From the NCBI GenBank assembly GCA_040511595.1, contig JBEVGU010000092.1, positions 1 through 6,412 on the forward strand: a DNA stretch of 6,412 nucleotides, in the 5' to 3' direction. The stretch comes from JAOUEA01 sp040511595. GTDB lineage: Bacteria > Actinomycetota > UBA4738 > HRBIN12. A model generated the notes under the pieces. That model searched no databases and had not been told where the DNA came from. It saw only the letters and a program-made list of their open reading frames with translations. A program made the position numbers and the translations under genes. How positions within the stretch are numbered: the stretch's first letter is position 1; each line of letters starts with the position of its first letter. Shown in pieces: positions 5,160 through 6,412 of this stretch.

Positions 5160-6412
5160 CGGTAGGATCGCGCGGAGATCGGCGCGCCGCACCTCGCCGG
5201 CAGCGTTTCCGCGGGATGGCCTCGACATCGCGGACCTCGCTCGGCACATCCCGTGAGGGCAGGGCGTCGCGGACTCGGCGGGCGCGCGGCCGTGGTCGAT
5301 GGTCGGCCGGACCCGACGACCGCGACGACGATCCGACCGTCGACGTCGACCGCGGGGTGTCGGACACGCCCGGAACGCCATAGAGCGCACGCTCGACCAT
5401 CGCCCGGCTACACGACGGCTCCATCCATCGTCATGGCGGACGACGCTCGGTCGACGAACGTCAGGTAGTCATCGGCGTCGATCGACCAAACGTCGCCGGT
5501 CGGGAACCAACCGCCTGCCTCGTGCACCGGCGGGCGACCCCAGTACCCAGCGCAGATGTTCGAGCCACGGATCCACCACGCGCCGATCTCGTCCGGGCCG
5601 CACGGCGCTCCGCGGGGCCGCTCGGCGCGGGACATCCACGAAGGGGAGCTGCGTGCCGACCGATCCCCGGCGAGCGGCGGCCTCTCGCTCGTCCAGCAGC
5701 GACACGACCGGCGCGGCGTCGATCAGGCCGTATTCGTGCCGCAGCACCAGCCCTCGATCCAGGTAGGCGCCGAGCATCGGCCCGTGCGTGAGCCGCCCCC
5801 GACCACGCCCGTACGCACGCTCGAGTGATCGGCGTCGCGCCACTCGGGCACATGCACCATCAGCTCCAGCAGGTCGGGGTTCGCGAACAGGATCCTGATG
5901 CGCGCCCCGTCGGACGTGTCGAGCACCGTCGGACCCTCAACCACCACCGGCACCACCATCATGCCACCCGCGAACAGGGTCGGGAGCACTGTCACGCCCA
6001 GGGCCCATGTAGGGTGAGCGGCGCTGCCGCCAGCGCCGACGTCGGTGCGCGCGAACGGCGCACACGGCGAGCATCTGGACGACGTTCCACATCACGTTTG
6101 CGTGGGAGAGCATGACCCCCTTTGGCGGTCCCGTCGTGCCCGATGTGTACGCGAGGACCCGGCCAGGTCTCTCGGCGCGGCCTCGTGCGGCGCCCCCGCG
6201 GCTCAGATATCGCGGGCATCGTCTCGAGCACCGCGACGACCTCGTACTCCCACAGCCTGGGTGCATCGGTACCTAGATCGCTCCGGGCCGCAGAGGCGAA
6301 CGGCGACCTGAGGGCTTGGGATCGCTCCTCCCGTGGAACGCCACGCGGTCGCCGTGCCCGACTCCCTGCTGCTCCAGCATCGTCGCGATCGCCCGGGTCT
6401 ACGGAGCCACCC
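5160..6412 (-). pseudogene. Decayed fatty-acid-CoA ligase (AMP-forming acyl-CoA synthetase)
   Basis: The minus strand carries most of an ANL-superfamily ligase split among all three frames; its N-terminus lies beyond the window. In order there are: MLEQQGVGHGDRVAFHG (about 6380-6330); YEVVAVLE (about 6246-6223); the P-loop YTSGTTGPPKGVMLSH (6149-6102), intact; AAPLT (about 6026-6012); TVLPTLFAGG (5995-5966) to a GVVGGG stretch; HEYGLIDAAPVVSLL (about 5738-5694); WFPTGD and FVDRASS (about 5507-5436); VERALYGVPGV (5397-5365); VDVDGRIVVAVVG (about 5350-5312); and NAAGEVRRADLRAIL (5207-5163). Joining these needs at least nine frame changes. A TAG at 5410-5408 replaces the Tyr of the usual YPxxVE motif, and another TAG (6401-6399) lies in the first frame. 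Hallmark residues are also changed: the YGLTE Thr-Glu reads Ile-Asp, and the C-terminal catalytic Lys (NATGK) is Glu. The intact enzyme would have activated a fatty acid with ATP and CoA. Confidence 0.88.

Noticed and set aside
5085..5424. Overlapping minus-strand frames as separate hypothetical genes
   Set aside because: They contain successive pieces of one ligase C-terminus (VERALYGVPGV, VPSEVRDVEAIPR, NAAGEVRR) in different frames, so they are parts of the pseudogene.

Overview
The window reads as a GC-rich actinobacterial chromosome segment. The high GC with G/C-ending codons, the TIGR02960-type (SigG-like) sigma factor, the Streptomyces R61-like serine hydrolase and an apparently leaderless promoter all point to Actinomycetota. 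Class or genus cannot be told from the sequence, and another GC-rich phylum is not excluded.

Left part (1-2218, minus strand). An MFS transporter (920-2218) is followed by a small membrane SHOCT-domain protein (551-787), then by the N-terminal membrane half of a sensor histidine kinase (1-526). The window cuts the kinase just before the place where its phospho-acceptor histidine should be. The SHOCT gene and the kinase lie 24 bp apart and probably share a transcript. A 132-bp gap with an 8-bp inverted repeat separates them from the transporter.

Middle (2219-4976). A short divergent region with several CCGATCG-type palindromes lies between the transporter and a plus-strand STAS-domain protein (2348-2719). 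The STAS gene converges on, and overlaps by 90 bp, the minus-strand ECF sigma factor (2630-3601), which carries a C-terminal SnoaL-like domain. The two reading frames are in antisense codon register, and each TGA stop lies opposite a TCA serine codon of the other gene. Diverging from the sigma gene is a secreted R61-type serine hydrolase (3825-4976), with a 10-bp direct repeat and a promoter whose predicted start site falls on the A of its ATG.

Right part (4977-6412). This stretch is gene debris. A short plus-strand remnant looks like the N-terminus of a TMEM175-type channel (5027-5103). A minus-strand fatty-acid-CoA ligase pseudogene (about 5160 to the window end) is broken by at least nine frame changes and a nonsense codon. 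Hallmark residues are also substituted, which argues for true decay rather than sequencing error alone.

No RNA genes, CRISPR arrays, insertion sequences or phage genes were recognised. I see no clearly new multi-gene system. The most unusual items are the STAS/sigma interlocking overlap, the palindrome cluster beside it, and the sharp change from intact genes to decayed ones after 4976.
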